From NCBI GenBank assembly GCA_900316475.1, contig ONDA01000006.1, positions 1 to 64,000 on the forward strand: a stretch of 64,000 bases of DNA, given 5' to 3'. Under the pieces are notes generated by a model that did not search any database, was not told the DNA's origin, and was given only the letters and a program-made list of their open reading frames with translations. The translations under genes and the position numbers were made by a program. This stretch comes from an uncultured Prevotellaceae bacterium (GTDB lineage Bacteria; Bacteroidota; Bacteroidia; Bacteroidales; Bacteroidaceae). Positions 33,059 through 42,626 of this stretch are shown one piece after another (position 1 is the stretch's first letter; every line of letters begins with the position of its first letter).

Positions 33059-35180
33059 CCTTCGCCTTCTGATACAGCTCCTGCATGTAATTACGGCTGA
33101 CATTCTCTATGGCCGCCTGCTTCAGCTTGGCCTCAATCTGCTTCTCATGATCCTTGTCGTCAGCGCTTTCGCCGTGCTTGTCGACGCCTACCACCTGGAA
33201 GACGAAGGCACCGCCGTTACCCTTGACGGGAGCTGCGTGGAAGTCGCCCTGCTTGGTGGTGACAACTGCACCAGCCAAAGCGGGCTCTGACGAGCCGGTC
33301 ATCTGGACGAAGACGGGCGAGCCGAATGAAATCTGCTTCACGGTGTCGACCTGAGCGCCCTTAGCCTTAGCGTCGGCAATGCTCTTCACACCTTCGAGCT
33401 TAGCCTTCAGCATGTCGTACTTCTTGTCGCGGAGCACCTGCTTTTTCAGCACATCCTTCACGCCGTCAACATCGCGATAGCCCTCGGGATGAACCTTTGT
33501 CAGGGCAACTACCAGCAGATGGTCATGAGAACCGCACTCGTAAAGCGGGCTTACCTGTCCGGGCTTGGCATCGAAAATCCACTTCAGAATGTCGCGAGTA
33601 GACTCGCGAGGAGAACGAATGCCAGCCACGTTGTAATCAGAGTTCGCAACATCATTACGCTCTAAGACCTTGAAGCCATACTTCTCGGCGTTCTTCTCCA
33701 AGCCCTCGATGGTATTGTTCTCGCTGACATACTGGCTGAACTTGTTGTAGGCGTCGTTATAGGTCTGGTTCGAGAAGTCGATGGTATGCTTGATGACGGC
33801 GACGTCATACTTCGTCACCATAGCGCGGCGGTCGGTCACCTGCAGGATGAGGTTAATCTGCGACAACTTCAGGTTCTTCATCTCGCCGGCACCCAGCGTA
33901 TTCAGCGTCAGGAGATACTCCTTGTAGTCGTCATCATCTTTAATATTGGTAGAGTTCTGGTACTGAGCAGAGGTGAGCCACTGCTTGTCGCCCGTCTGAC
34001 CATACTTCTTAGCAATAGAGTCGAAGGGTGCACCGGCCTTGATGGCGGTATAGATACTGTCGGCACGCTTCTGGGTAGCCTCGGCAGTCTCTGCGCCCAC
34101 CCGAATCATGCGGAACTCCACAGAGTCGGGCAACTGCTGCTTGCTGATGAGCTTCACCACGTTTATCGTGTTGTCGGCAGCGGTCTCGAAGGGAGCCGTT
34201 GTCTGGCCTGCTGCCATAGAGTCGATACGCGAAGCGATATCGTTAGGCAGAGCGCGGCTTGTAACGGGCAGGCCTAAGTAAGGTATCTGCGACGAAACCT
34301 TGCGGACGACCTCTGCGGGAGCGGCTCCGCTCTGCAGCTTCTGGCTGGCTTCCTGCATATCCTTGAGCAGGGCGTCGCGGTCGCTCTTCGAAGCTACCAC
34401 CTGGAAGTCGACATACTTGATATCGCGTGTCTCGATGAACTGGCGGAAAGCCTCCTTCTGGCTGTCGTACTTGGCTTTCAGGTCGGCATCGCTCACCTGT
34501 ACGTCGTCGTCCTTGATGCTGGAGTAAGGCATAGCGGCGAGCAGGATGGTGCTCTCCTGGTGCTGTGCTTCGTGAGCAGCCTTGGCGCTGACGGGATTGC
34601 TCAGCAGGCAGTTTGCCAACAGGGCCTGATACTTCCGGGCGAGCAGCTCCTGTCGCAGAGATTTCTCGACGAAGCGCCAGTAGTCGTAGATAGTCTTGTA
34701 CTGCTCGGCCACCTGAGGATTCTGGTTCGACTTGTAGTCGTTGAGGAACTTCGTGAGCTGTGCTACGTCGAAGCGGCCCGTCTGATGGTTGACGAAGATT
34801 GTCTGCATCAGCATGGGGTTCGTACCCTCGCGCAGGATGTTCTGCATCTCGGTGTCGGTAACGGTGAGACCCAGCTCCTCAGCTTCCTTCTCAATGATTT
34901 TGTTGTAAACAAACGAGTTCCAAACCCGGTCTCTCTCGTCATCGGTCAGGTTGTCGCGTCCCTGGGTCATCTTGATGACCTCCTGATACTCGGTGATCAG
35001 GGCCTGGAAGTCCTGGACGTTGATTTTTTCACCTAACACTTCACCCACCTGCTGGCGCTGCTCGTTCTTGGATGCTTCACAGGAACGGAACATCTCTTCA
35101 GCGATGAATGCAAACAGGGCAAGACCGATGACGATGACAAGGGTCGGCCCCCAGCTTCTGATTTTTCCAATTGCTGCCAT
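33030..35180 (-). CDS. PpiD/SurA-type peptidylprolyl isomerase
   Basis: 716 residues. One N-terminal membrane anchor (SWGPTLVIVIGLALFAFIAEEMF) is followed by a SurA-type N domain (VGEVLGEKINVQDFQALI...), and a parvulin domain in the middle (about 345-450, VEFRMIRVGAETAEATQKRADSIY). A second parvulin-like segment (YECGSHDHLLVVALTKVHPEGYRDV) and a C-terminal helix-rich region complete it. It folds outer-membrane proteins at the periplasmic face of the inner membrane. It closes the OMP-lptC-gldE-ppiD cluster but has its own promoter. Confidence 0.9.
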   Translation of the reverse strand: MAAIGKIRSWGPTLVIVIGLALFAFIAEEMFRSCEASKNEQRQQVGEVLGEKINVQDFQALITEYQEVIKMTQGRDNLTDDERDRVWNSFVYNKIIEKEAEELGLTVTDTEMQNILREGTNPMLMQTIFVNHQTGRFDVAQLTKFLNDYKSNQNPQVAEQYKTIYDYWRFVEKSLRQELLARKYQALLANCLLSNPVSAKAAHEAQHQESTILLAAMPYSSIKDDDVQVSDADLKAKYDSQKEAFRQFIETRDIKYVDFQVVASKSDRDALLKDMQEASQKLQSGAAPAEVVRKVSSQIPYLGLPVTSRALPNDIASRIDSMAAGQTTAPFETAADNTINVVKLISKQQLPDSVEFRMIRVGAETAEATQKRADSIYTAIKAGAPFDSIAKKYGQTGDKQWLTSAQYQNSTNIKDDDDYKEYLLTLNTLGAGEMKNLKLSQINLILQVTDRRAMVTKYDVAVIKHTIDFSNQTYNDAYNKFSQYVSENNTIEGLEKNAEKYGFKVLERNDVANSDYNVAGIRSPRESTRDILKWIFDAKPGQVSPLYECGSHDHLLVVALTKVHPEGYRDVDGVKDVLKKQVLRDKKYDMLKAKLEGVKSIADAKAKGAQVDTVKQISFGSPVFVQMTGSSEPALAGAVVTTKQGDFHAAPVKGNGGAFVFQVVGVDKHGESADDKDHEKQIEAKLKQAAIENVSRNYMQELYQKAKVKDNRYLFF

Positions 35181-35230
35181 TTTTTCTTTTTTTATTTTAT
35201 TGTTTTTATTCTATTTTCGCAATCAGCCTG

Positions 35231-35238
35231 CAAAATTA
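35231..35238 (-). promoter_or_regulatory. -7 box (TAATTTTG) of ppiD-type gene
   Basis: The minus-strand match lies 50 bases upstream of the start. Confidence 0.6.
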
Positions 35239-35281
35239 ATAAAATTGTTGGACATAACGAAATTTTTCTGCAAAAAACCGC

Positions 35282-36538
35282 TTATTCCCCGACTTTTAAT
35301 CGTACAAGTTCTATTTTTGTGGCTGTATTTTTAACAATTTTGAACTCGTAGCGTCCTATTGTCACCACTTCGTTGAGTTTCGGAAACGACTGGTATTCGT
35401 GGAGGATGAGTCCGCCGATGGTCATATACTCGTCGCTTTCAGGAAGTTCTAAATCGAACATCTCGTTGACCTTCTCTATTTCCAGACGGGCCGAGAGCAT
35501 ATACTCCCCGTTCCCCACCTGCTTAGCCACATAGTTGTTGGAATCGTGCTCGTCCTCTATATCGCCGAATATTTCCTCCACGATGTCCTCCAGCGAAATC
35601 AGTCCACTGGTGCCTCCAAACTCGTCGACGACGATAGCTATCGACTTGTGCTGCTGCATGAAAATCTTCATCAGTCGTGAGGCCTGCATCGTCTCGGGTA
35701 CGAAAGGCAGTTGGCGGATACTCTCGCGCCAGTCCTTGGGATGCCGGAACATCTCTGAGGAGTGTATATAGCCGACGACGTGGTCGATGTCCTCATGATA
35801 GACCACCACTTTGGAGTGTCCGCTTTCTATGAACATCTGCTTGAGTTGCTCTATGTTGCAGGTGTCTTCTACAGCGTCAATCTCAGTTCTCGGCACCATA
35901 CAGTCGCGGACGCGCGTCTCGGTGAAATCCAGAGCGTTCTGGAAAATCTTGACTTCCTCATCAATCTCTTCGTCGCTTTTGGCATTGTCGATACTCGACT
36001 GCACCAGGTAGTCAAGGTCTACGCGGGTGAACTCATGATCGTCCTGCTCCTTCTGCATCTTGATGCCAGCCAACCACAGCAGACTTCGCGACAGGAGTGT
36101 GGCGAAACGCGAGATGGGGTACAACACGACGTAGCAGATGAAAGCAGGCACAGCAAAGAATGTCAGGAGCGCATTGGGGCTCGACTTGAAGATAGTCTTC
36201 GGCAGGAATTCGCCTGTGAAGAGCACCACGAGCGTCGAGAGCAACGTGTCGGCCGTCACGCGAGCCCCGTCGCTGAGTCCGCTGAACAGCAGTTCGTCGA
36301 AGATAGCAGCGAAGAGTATGCCGTAGATGACCAGCGCAATATTATTGCCCACCAGCATCGTCGATACGAAATTGTTGGGATGATGATAGAAAATAGCGAT
36401 AGCCCGCTGCGCGAGTCCGTTTTTCTCCTTATCCATCTCTGCCAGCAGACGGTTGCTGCTGACGAAGGCAATCTCCATACCCGAGAAAAAGGCGGAGAAC
36501 ACCATTGAGACGATAAGTCCAACAATCAGTCCTGTCAT
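35282..36538 (-). CDS. CNNM/CorC-type membrane protein, GldE-like
   Basis: 418 residues. A CNNM/DUF21 membrane domain with about four spans (to about 180) is followed by two CBS domains (MVPRTEIDAVEDTCNIEQLKQMF..., FMQQHKSIAIVVDEFGGTSGLISLEDIVEEIFGDIEDEHD) and a C-terminal CorC_HlyC FAD-like domain (LELPESDEYMTIGGLILHEYQSFPKLNEVVTIGRYEF). Family members transport Mg/Co, or as GldE support gliding and type IX secretion in Bacteroidetes. It starts 21 bases after lptC in one transcript. Confidence 0.88.
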   Translation of the reverse strand: MTGLIVGLIVSMVFSAFFSGMEIAFVSSNRLLAEMDKEKNGLAQRAIAIFYHHPNNFVSTMLVGNNIALVIYGILFAAIFDELLFSGLSDGARVTADTLLSTLVVLFTGEFLPKTIFKSSPNALLTFFAVPAFICYVVLYPISRFATLLSRSLLWLAGIKMQKEQDDHEFTRVDLDYLVQSSIDNAKSDEEIDEEVKIFQNALDFTETRVRDCMVPRTEIDAVEDTCNIEQLKQMFIESGHSKVVVYHEDIDHVVGYIHSSEMFRHPKDWRESIRQLPFVPETMQASRLMKIFMQQHKSIAIVVDEFGGTSGLISLEDIVEEIFGDIEDEHDSNNYVAKQVGNGEYMLSARLEIEKVNEMFDLELPESDEYMTIGGLILHEYQSFPKLNEVVTIGRYEFKIVKNTATKIELVRLKVGE

Positions 36539-36559
36539 CGCTCCATCAATTATGAATCA

Positions 36560-37258
36560 TCATATATCAATATCTATTCCCGCTCCCTTTGCGTGCTTCT
36601 GGGTTGCCGGACGCATAGGCAACGGCATCTGCTGGGTGGTGTCGCCTGGTGTGTCCGAGGGTGTGCCAGACGATTCTTCCCCGCTTTCGTCTTCGGGAAT
36701 AAATGAGCCTACGGAGTTCGAGACGGTATAGTACGTCATACGTTCATCGCTGCGGAAATACGTACCCTGCAGCGTTCGTTCGGGCGTAATGACTTTTGAG
36801 AACACATTCGAATAGAGTTCGTGCCGCAGTCCGTCCCAAAAGAGTTCCTCACTCTGATACAGCAGCCCGTTGATGTTTCTGATGCGCACGCGTCCCCTCA
36901 GTTTCCACAACTTCATCTGGTCGAAATACCAGGCGCTGTCAGCCTGTATGTAAGCCTGAACATGAAACTGCTCGTCGAACTGTTCGAAGAAGATGCCCTT
37001 CATAAACTCCCAGCGATTGGGCTGTCGGATGACGTTGACATCCCAGCGTTCGGTGACGATGCGGTACTTGATGACGCCCGAGTCGCTGATGAGCGTATTG
37101 ACGCCATAGGTGGTCATCATCGACACCGAGTCGCGGTCGCGTATGGCAGCTGCTGTGTGCTCCTTAGCCTCTTCGCCACACGCCGACAGCAGCATGAGTG
37201 CTCCCCACAGTACAGCTGCTGAAATCAGCCTGATATGATGATACCTCAGTTCCGACAT
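36560..37258 (-). CDS. lptC: LPS export periplasmic protein LptC
   Basis: 232 residues. A lipoprotein-like signal (LMLLSACGEE) precedes the OstA-like beta-jelly-roll (VIKYRIVTERWDVNV..., WKFRGRVRIRNINGLLYQSEELFWDGLRHELYSN-type strands as read here with WKLRGRV). A Pro-rich tail (SSGTPSDTPGDTTQQMPLP) follows. It links LptB2FG to LptA in LPS transport. Its ATG shares one base with the stop of the upstream OMP gene (TAATG), so translation is coupled. Confidence 0.85.
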   Translation of the reverse strand: MSELRYHHIRLISAAVLWGALMLLSACGEEAKEHTAAAIRDRDSVSMMTTYGVNTLISDSGVIKYRIVTERWDVNVIRQPNRWEFMKGIFFEQFDEQFHVQAYIQADSAWYFDQMKLWKLRGRVRIRNINGLLYQSEELFWDGLRHELYSNVFSKVITPERTLQGTYFRSDERMTYYTVSNSVGSFIPEDESGEESSGTPSDTPGDTTQQMPLPMRPATQKHAKGAGIDIDI

Positions 37259-38541
37259 TAATCAACCTTCCATTTCATAAACCAACGTTCGTTGAACGTG
37301 ATGCCTATATTGATACGGAACGTGTTCTCGGTAATGAATCCGTCGGCCTTGCTGTGCAGCCACTGGCCGCTGATGTTCAGCACCGAGCGGCTGTTGTAGC
37401 CGTTGATAATGGGTAAGGCCACACCGATGCTGGCACTCAGTTCTTTCGGTCCTTCTTGTCCGTTAATATAATAATAAGGTGACGCATACCCCACGCCGAA
37501 GCGGTAGTGTATGTGGTCCAGATAGTTTCGGTTGGCAGGATTAGGGTCTGGCACCCAATCGACGCCCAAAGCCACCTTCTGGCGGTCCTTGAGTTGGCCG
37601 CTCAGCTTCTTGTAGCTGCCGTCGACATAGCCAGGAACATCAACCCCACCCCATTTGGCGAGCGAAAAGTCTGCTGCTACGGTCAGGTTCTCTGCGTGCT
37701 TGTAAGCCAGTCCCAGGCCGTAGCTCATAGGCAACGCCGAAGCATCGTTGACGACGAACAGCGCTGTGTCGGTCTTTGACGACGAGCTGTTCAGTCGCAT
37801 GATACGCATCTCGGCATCGTTCTTCAGCTGGTGACCCAACCCGACGACGGCACCTATGGTGAGTATGTCGCGCCGGTTCAGGCGCTGCTCCCACTGTAGT
37901 CCGAAGTCCAGCTTGTAGCTGCTAATGCTTGTCGCGTATTTCTTGGTCAGCGAATTCGATGCCGACGACACCGTAGGTACTGCCGAGCGGTCGATGGAGC
38001 CCCACAGATAGGCAGCATTGACGCCCACCGAGAGGGGCTTTGCCAAACGTACGCCGACACCGAGGAACACTTGGTGTATGCCGCCGCTACCTGTATATTG
38101 TTCCGACATGCTTCCTGTCGTCCCATTGTGGCTCGTTGTCTTATAGTCATAGCCGACGTTCGTGAAAGGCAGTACACCGAAGGACACGCCGACGTTCTTC
38201 CAGGCGCGGAACGAAGCCGCCACATACTCGAAGGCGGCCATTGACGCATTACGGCTGACGCCGCCCTCCTTGAAGTTCGTCGTCTGTCCCGAGAGTCCCA
38301 TATCGAAAAGCATTGTGAGCGAGTCGACGCCGGCATACGATGCCGGGTTGAGCGTGTTCACTTGGTTTCCACATTGCAGAGCGTAGCCCACCCCGTTCAT
38401 ACCCCGGCTCATGCCCTGTGAGTAGTCGCTGAGCACGCCAAGTCCGAACTGGCTGTAGGGTGACTTCGTGCCGCCCTGCGCCCAAGCTCCGTTGATGGTT
38501 GCTGCCAGCAGCAGGCAGCCTATGATTCTATTATAATACAT
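37258..38541 (-). CDS. FadL-like outer-membrane beta-barrel protein
   Basis: 427 residues with a signal peptide (after GAWAQ). Features are the start SPYSQFGLGVLSDYSQGMSRGMNGVGYAL and NTLNPASYAGVDSLTMLFDMGL, and alternating beta strands to a final INIGITFNERWFMKWKVD. This matches the FadL-type barrel that usually heads the lptC cluster in Bacteroidales, where it is often preceded by coaX. Here coaX is not present upstream. The ligand is unknown. Confidence 0.8.
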   Translation of the reverse strand: MYYNRIIGCLLLAATINGAWAQGGTKSPYSQFGLGVLSDYSQGMSRGMNGVGYALQCGNQVNTLNPASYAGVDSLTMLFDMGLSGQTTNFKEGGVSRNASMAAFEYVAASFRAWKNVGVSFGVLPFTNVGYDYKTTSHNGTTGSMSEQYTGSGGIHQVFLGVGVRLAKPLSVGVNAAYLWGSIDRSAVPTVSSASNSLTKKYATSISSYKLDFGLQWEQRLNRRDILTIGAVVGLGHQLKNDAEMRIMRLNSSSSKTDTALFVVNDASALPMSYGLGLAYKHAENLTVAADFSLAKWGGVDVPGYVDGSYKKLSGQLKDRQKVALGVDWVPDPNPANRNYLDHIHYRFGVGYASPYYYINGQEGPKELSASIGVALPIINGYNSRSVLNISGQWLHSKADGFITENTFRINIGITFNERWFMKWKVD

Positions 38542-38575
38542 TGTGTTTACAGTCGTATTCTGCTTTTTGAGCGCA

Positions 38576-38583
38576 CAAAATTA
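38576..38583 (-). promoter_or_regulatory. -7 box (TAATTTTG) of the OMP-lptC-gldE unit
   Basis: The minus-strand match lies about 35 bases upstream of the OMP start. Confidence 0.6.
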
Positions 38584-38690
38584 CAAAGAATTCTTGTAAT
38601 AACCAACACTTTAGGCAGAAATGCCCTTTTCTTGTGCCTTTTTAACGTTTTTAGTAATTAAACTCGCACCTCGCACCTCTCACTTCTCCC

Positions 38691-38724
38691 AAACAAAAGC
38701 ACCGGCTCAGAGTTGAGCCGGTGC
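38691..38724 (-). terminator. Terminator of the DUF4301 gene
   Basis: GCACCGGCTCA (38699-38709) pairs with TGAGCCGGTGC (38714-38724). On the minus strand TTTTGTTTGG follows. The plus side has only a weak T run. A CGCACCTCGCACCTCTCACTTCTC stretch lies beside it at about 38667-38690. Confidence 0.85.
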
Positions 38725-38761
38725 CGATAGTCGTTTTCCTTTTCTGACAGTAAACGGTGTC

Positions 38762-40279
38762 TTACGCCTGATGCTGCGGACGGAGCAGGTCGTTGACCGT
38801 CTTCACGGGGTTGAAGGTGCCGAGTGGCACTTCAACGAACACCGTGTTCCAGTCGCTCATTGCGCCGTTCCAGAGTCCGGGCAGTTCGAGGGCCTTCAGT
38901 TCGCGTCCGTTCTTCGACTTCGACGAGATGAATCCTGTGGAGCGGTCGACGAAGTCGGGCAGGTTGAAGGGTTTGCCCTGATAGTCCTTGACGGCACAGA
39001 CGAGGTCGACAGGATTGAAGTGTGTGCCCTGTGTGAACATCTCCATATACTCCTTATTGTTCTTGTCTATCTGGCTCGACTCCAGTATTTGCAGCGAGAT
39101 GGTGCCGTCCTGATTGTAGGTGAGGAACGGTCCTCCTCCCGGCTCGCCAACATTCTTGACGACGCCGCAGACGCGCATCGGGCGGTTGAGCTTACGGCGC
39201 AGATAGTCGGCCAGCTCCTGGTCGCTGAGGCTATCGATATCGGTACGTCGACAGAAGGCATGCTCGACGAAATGTTTGATTTCCTTCAGTCTGTTGTGGT
39301 CGGCCTCGCCCTTGTCGAGTTCTTCCAAGTACTTGAAGGCCAGCTTCTGAAGCTGTATAAGTACGCCGGCGATGACCTGCTTGAAGTCGACGGTTTCGGC
39401 TTTCAGCCTGTCGGGCACGACGTTGTCGATATTCTTGATGAAGATGACGTCGGCGTCAATCTCGTTGAGGTTCTCAATGAGTGCGCCGTGACCGCCTGGG
39501 CGGAAGAGCAGCGAACCGTCGTCGTTGCGGAACGGCTCGTTGTCGGGTCCGGCAGCAATGGTGTCGGTCGACGGTTTCTGTTCGGAGAACGATATGTCGT
39601 ACTTGATGCCGTACTTCTGTGCGTAGCCGTCCATCTTCTGTGCCACACGCTTCTTGAACATCTCCATGTGCTCGTGAGAGACGGTGAAGTGTACGCTGGC
39701 CTCTCCGTTTGATGCTGCATAGAGCGCTCCCTCGACGAGATGCTCTTCCATCGGTGTGCGTGCACCATCGGCGTAGCGGTGGAAAAGGAGCAGTCCCTTA
39801 GGGAGCTGTCCGTAGTTCAGTCCTTTCTGGAAGAGCATGTTCTCGACGACTTTCTTGTATTGTCCGTCCTGAATGAGATACTCAATGGACTTTCCTTCGT
39901 TCTTGCGGCAGGCGGCGTCGAGTGCGTCGTAGAAGGCGAAATTCTTCAGTCCGTCAAAGAACTGCTTCTCGAAGGGCGTCGTTGGCGTGTCGTAGTCGGC
40001 ATCTACAAAGGCAAACATATCCTTGAACATGCGCGAGGCAGCACCCGAAGCGGGTACGAACTTCACGATTTTGTGTCCCTGCGCCTTGTACTCGTCCCAC
40101 GCCTGAATGTAAGCCTGCTTGTCGTGCTCGCTGGTGGCGACGATACCGTCTTCGATACTGGCAGCGGCTTTCAGTCTCAGGAATGGGAATCCCGTTTTGA
40201 ACTCACTGAGCTGCTGCTTGACTTGCTCTTCACTGATACCCTTTTGGGCAATCTGCTTGAGGTCTTGTTGTGTTAGCAT
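38762..40279 (-). CDS. DUF4301 protein
   Basis: 505 residues from MLTQQDLKQIAQKGISEEQV; the longer frame passes through the promoter. The family is widespread in Bacteroidetes and has no established function. Visible features are KIVKFVPASGAASRMFKDMFAF near residue 70, which resembles nucleotidyltransferase phosphate loops, HEHMEMFKKR, FRPGGHGALIENLNEIDADVIFIKNIDNVVPD and GGGPFLTYNQDGTISLQILESSQID. The pattern suggests a nucleotide-sugar-type transferase fold, but this is inference. It is a single gene with its own promoter and terminator. Confidence 0.8.
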   Translation of the reverse strand: MLTQQDLKQIAQKGISEEQVKQQLSEFKTGFPFLRLKAAASIEDGIVATSEHDKQAYIQAWDEYKAQGHKIVKFVPASGAASRMFKDMFAFVDADYDTPTTPFEKQFFDGLKNFAFYDALDAACRKNEGKSIEYLIQDGQYKKVVENMLFQKGLNYGQLPKGLLLFHRYADGARTPMEEHLVEGALYAASNGEASVHFTVSHEHMEMFKKRVAQKMDGYAQKYGIKYDISFSEQKPSTDTIAAGPDNEPFRNDDGSLLFRPGGHGALIENLNEIDADVIFIKNIDNVVPDRLKAETVDFKQVIAGVLIQLQKLAFKYLEELDKGEADHNRLKEIKHFVEHAFCRRTDIDSLSDQELADYLRRKLNRPMRVCGVVKNVGEPGGGPFLTYNQDGTISLQILESSQIDKNNKEYMEMFTQGTHFNPVDLVCAVKDYQGKPFNLPDFVDRSTGFISSKSKNGRELKALELPGLWNGAMSDWNTVFVEVPLGTFNPVKTVNDLLRPQHQA

Positions 40280-40318
40280 AATATTGATGTTTTGAATATG
40301 GTTTGTCAATTCCAACCG

Positions 40319-40326
40319 CAAATATA
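40319..40326 (-). promoter_or_regulatory. -7 box (TATATTTG) of the DUF4301 gene
   Basis: The minus-strand match lies 40 bases upstream of the chosen ATG. Confidence 0.6.
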
Positions 40327-40369
40327 CAAAGTTTTTCGTTAATAACAAGTTTTTTTCCAATCTTTTTAC

Positions 40370-40377
40370 TAACTTTG
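40370..40377 (+). promoter_or_regulatory. -7 box (TAACTTTG) of the relA/spoT homologue
   Basis: TAACTTTGCC lies 20 bases before the ATG and is divergent from the DUF4301 promoter. Confidence 0.7.
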
Positions 40378-40396
40378 CCACAAAATTAGATTAACT

Positions 40397-42610
40397 ATGG
40401 ACGAGAAGTTTGAATTTTCTACTGCAGAGCGCGCCGAAACGCTTGAATTATATAGCCGGCTGAAGGAGAAGGTAGGCGACACGCTGCCTGCCGACGACGA
40501 GCAGCGGCTGCGGCGGCATATAGGGCAGCTGATGGAGGAGAAACAGATTGTTCGCGACGCCTTCGGCTTGAATCCTGTGCTGACGGAATTGCAGACGGCT
40601 TGCATCCTTGTCGACGAGACAGGCCTGAAGCGCGACGCCGTTGTGGCCATCCTGCTGCGCTACAGTGTGGAGTCGGGACTGCTGACCGTCGACGATGTGG
40701 AGCGCGACTACGGCCAATCCGTTGCGCGCATCCTGCATGGTCTGCGCCGCATCAAGGAGCTCTACCAGAAGAATCCCGTTGTTGAGAGCGAGAACTTCCG
40801 CAACCTGCTGCTGTCGTTTGCTGAGGATATGCGCGTGATACTCATCATGATTGCCGACCGCGTGAACCTGATGCGGCAGATACGCGACACGACGAACGAC
40901 GAGCTGCGCCGTGAGGTGAGCCAGGAGGCGGCCTACCTGTATGCGCCGCTGGCTCATAAATTGGGTCTCTACAAGCTGAAATCCGAACTGGAGGACCTCT
41001 CGCTCAAGTACTTGGAGCACGACGCCTACTACCTCATCAAGGACAAGCTCTCCGAGACGAAGCAGAGTCGTGACGGCTATATCAAGCGCTTCATACAGCC
41101 TATCAGCGACAAGCTGACACGGGCTGGCCTGACGTTTCACATCAAGGGGCGCACCAAGTCGATACACTCCATCTGGCAGAAGATGAAGAAGCAGAAATGC
41201 GGCTTTGAGGGCGTCTACGACTTGTTTGCCATCCGCATCATCATCGACTGTCCCGAGGACATCGAGAAGCAGCAGTGCTGGCAGGCATACAGTATTGTGA
41301 CCGATATGTACCAGCCCAACCCGAAGCGTCTGCGCGACTGGCTGTCGGTGCCGAAGTCCAACGGCTACGAGAGTCTTCACATCACCGTGCTAGGCCCTGA
41401 GCAGAAGTGGGTCGAGATTCAGATTCGCACGGAGCGTATGGACGAGGTGGCCGAGCGCGGCGTTGCCGCCCACTGGCGCTATAAGGGCGTCAAAGGGCAG
41501 AGCGGTATGGACGAGTGGCTCACCTCCATCCGCCAGATGCTGGAGACGAGCGAAGGGCGCGAGGCGATGGACCAGTTCAAGATGGACCTCTACGAGGACG
41601 AGGTTTACGTCTTCACGCCGAAGGGCGACCTGCTGAAATTCCCCAAGGGCGCTACGGTGCTCGATATGGCCTACCATATCCACTCGAAGATAGGTAACGC
41701 GTGCGTGGGCGCGCGCGTTAATAATAAGGTGGTGACATTCCGCTACTTGCTGCAGAGTGGCGACCAGGTGGAGATTATGACGTCGTCGCAGCAGCATCCC
41801 AAGCAGGAGTGGCTGTCGGTGGTCAAGACGAGCCGCGCGAAGGCTAAGATACGGCTGGCCCTGAAGGAGACGCAGCAAAAGAACGGGCTGATGGCCAAAG
41901 AGATGATTGAGCGCAAGTTCAAGAACCGCAAGATAGAGTTCGACGAGTCGACGATGATGCACGTCATCAAGAAGCTGGGCTTCAAGGCGACGTCCGACTT
42001 CTATCGCCAGGTGGCCGACCAGACGATGGACTTGGGCACCGTCATCGACAAGTATCTGGAGGTTCAGCAGGGCGAGCAGGCGGTCATTGGCGACAACCAG
42101 GCGCGCTCGGCCGAGGACTTCGTGCTCGAGGAGTCGAAGATTCAGCAGTTGGCGCAGCCCAACGACGACGTGTTGGTGATAGACCGCAACCTGAAGGGCA
42201 TCGACTACCAGCTGTCGCGCTGCTGCAATCCTATCTACGGTGACGACGTCTTCGGGTTTGTCACCGTCAGCGGCGGCATCAAGATTCATCGCACGGACTG
42301 TCCCAATGCGCCGGAATTGCGCCGCAGGTTCGGCTACCGCATCGTCAGGGCGAAATGGTCGGGCAAGGGTGCGTCGCAATACAGCATCACGCTGAGGGTC
42401 ATCGGGCAGGATGATATCGGCATTGTCAACAATCTGACGAACATCATTTCGAAGGAGGAGCGCCTCGTGCTGCGCAGTATCAACATCGACTCCAGCGACG
42501 GTCTTTTCCGCGGCAACATTGTTGTCATGATTAATGACCTGACGCGCCTCGAGGCTTTAATCAAGCGGCTAAGGACGGTCAAGGGCGTCAAGCAGGTGGA
42601 GCGAATATAG
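40397..42610 (+). CDS. RelA/SpoT-family (p)ppGpp synthetase
   Basis: 737 residues in the long Rel order. The order is a hydrolase-like domain (about 25-190), synthetase (about 235-355, GRTKSIHSIWQKMKKQK, SVPKSNGYESLHITVLG, EIQIRTERMDEVAERGVAAHW), TGS (from about 403), conserved-cysteine domain (SRCCNPIYGDDVFGFVTVSGG near 608) and ACT (about 660-735). The hydrolase part lacks the metal-binding His-Asp pair: where HDxxED is expected it reads ILLRYSVESGLLTVDDV. The synthetase loop reads RLRD, closer to RxKD than ExDD. So it is probably a synthetase-only stringent factor. Confidence 0.93.
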   Translation: MDEKFEFSTAERAETLELYSRLKEKVGDTLPADDEQRLRRHIGQLMEEKQIVRDAFGLNPVLTELQTACILVDETGLKRDAVVAILLRYSVESGLLTVDDVERDYGQSVARILHGLRRIKELYQKNPVVESENFRNLLLSFAEDMRVILIMIADRVNLMRQIRDTTNDELRREVSQEAAYLYAPLAHKLGLYKLKSELEDLSLKYLEHDAYYLIKDKLSETKQSRDGYIKRFIQPISDKLTRAGLTFHIKGRTKSIHSIWQKMKKQKCGFEGVYDLFAIRIIIDCPEDIEKQQCWQAYSIVTDMYQPNPKRLRDWLSVPKSNGYESLHITVLGPEQKWVEIQIRTERMDEVAERGVAAHWRYKGVKGQSGMDEWLTSIRQMLETSEGREAMDQFKMDLYEDEVYVFTPKGDLLKFPKGATVLDMAYHIHSKIGNACVGARVNNKVVTFRYLLQSGDQVEIMTSSQQHPKQEWLSVVKTSRAKAKIRLALKETQQKNGLMAKEMIERKFKNRKIEFDESTMMHVIKKLGFKATSDFYRQVADQTMDLGTVIDKYLEVQQGEQAVIGDNQARSAEDFVLEESKIQQLAQPNDDVLVIDRNLKGIDYQLSRCCNPIYGDDVFGFVTVSGGIKIHRTDCPNAPELRRRFGYRIVRAKWSGKGASQYSITLRVIGQDDIGIVNNLTNIISKEERLVLRSINIDSSDGLFRGNIVVMINDLTRLEALIKRLRTVKGVKQVERI

Positions 42611-42626
42611 TCTCCCCAAAAACGGG

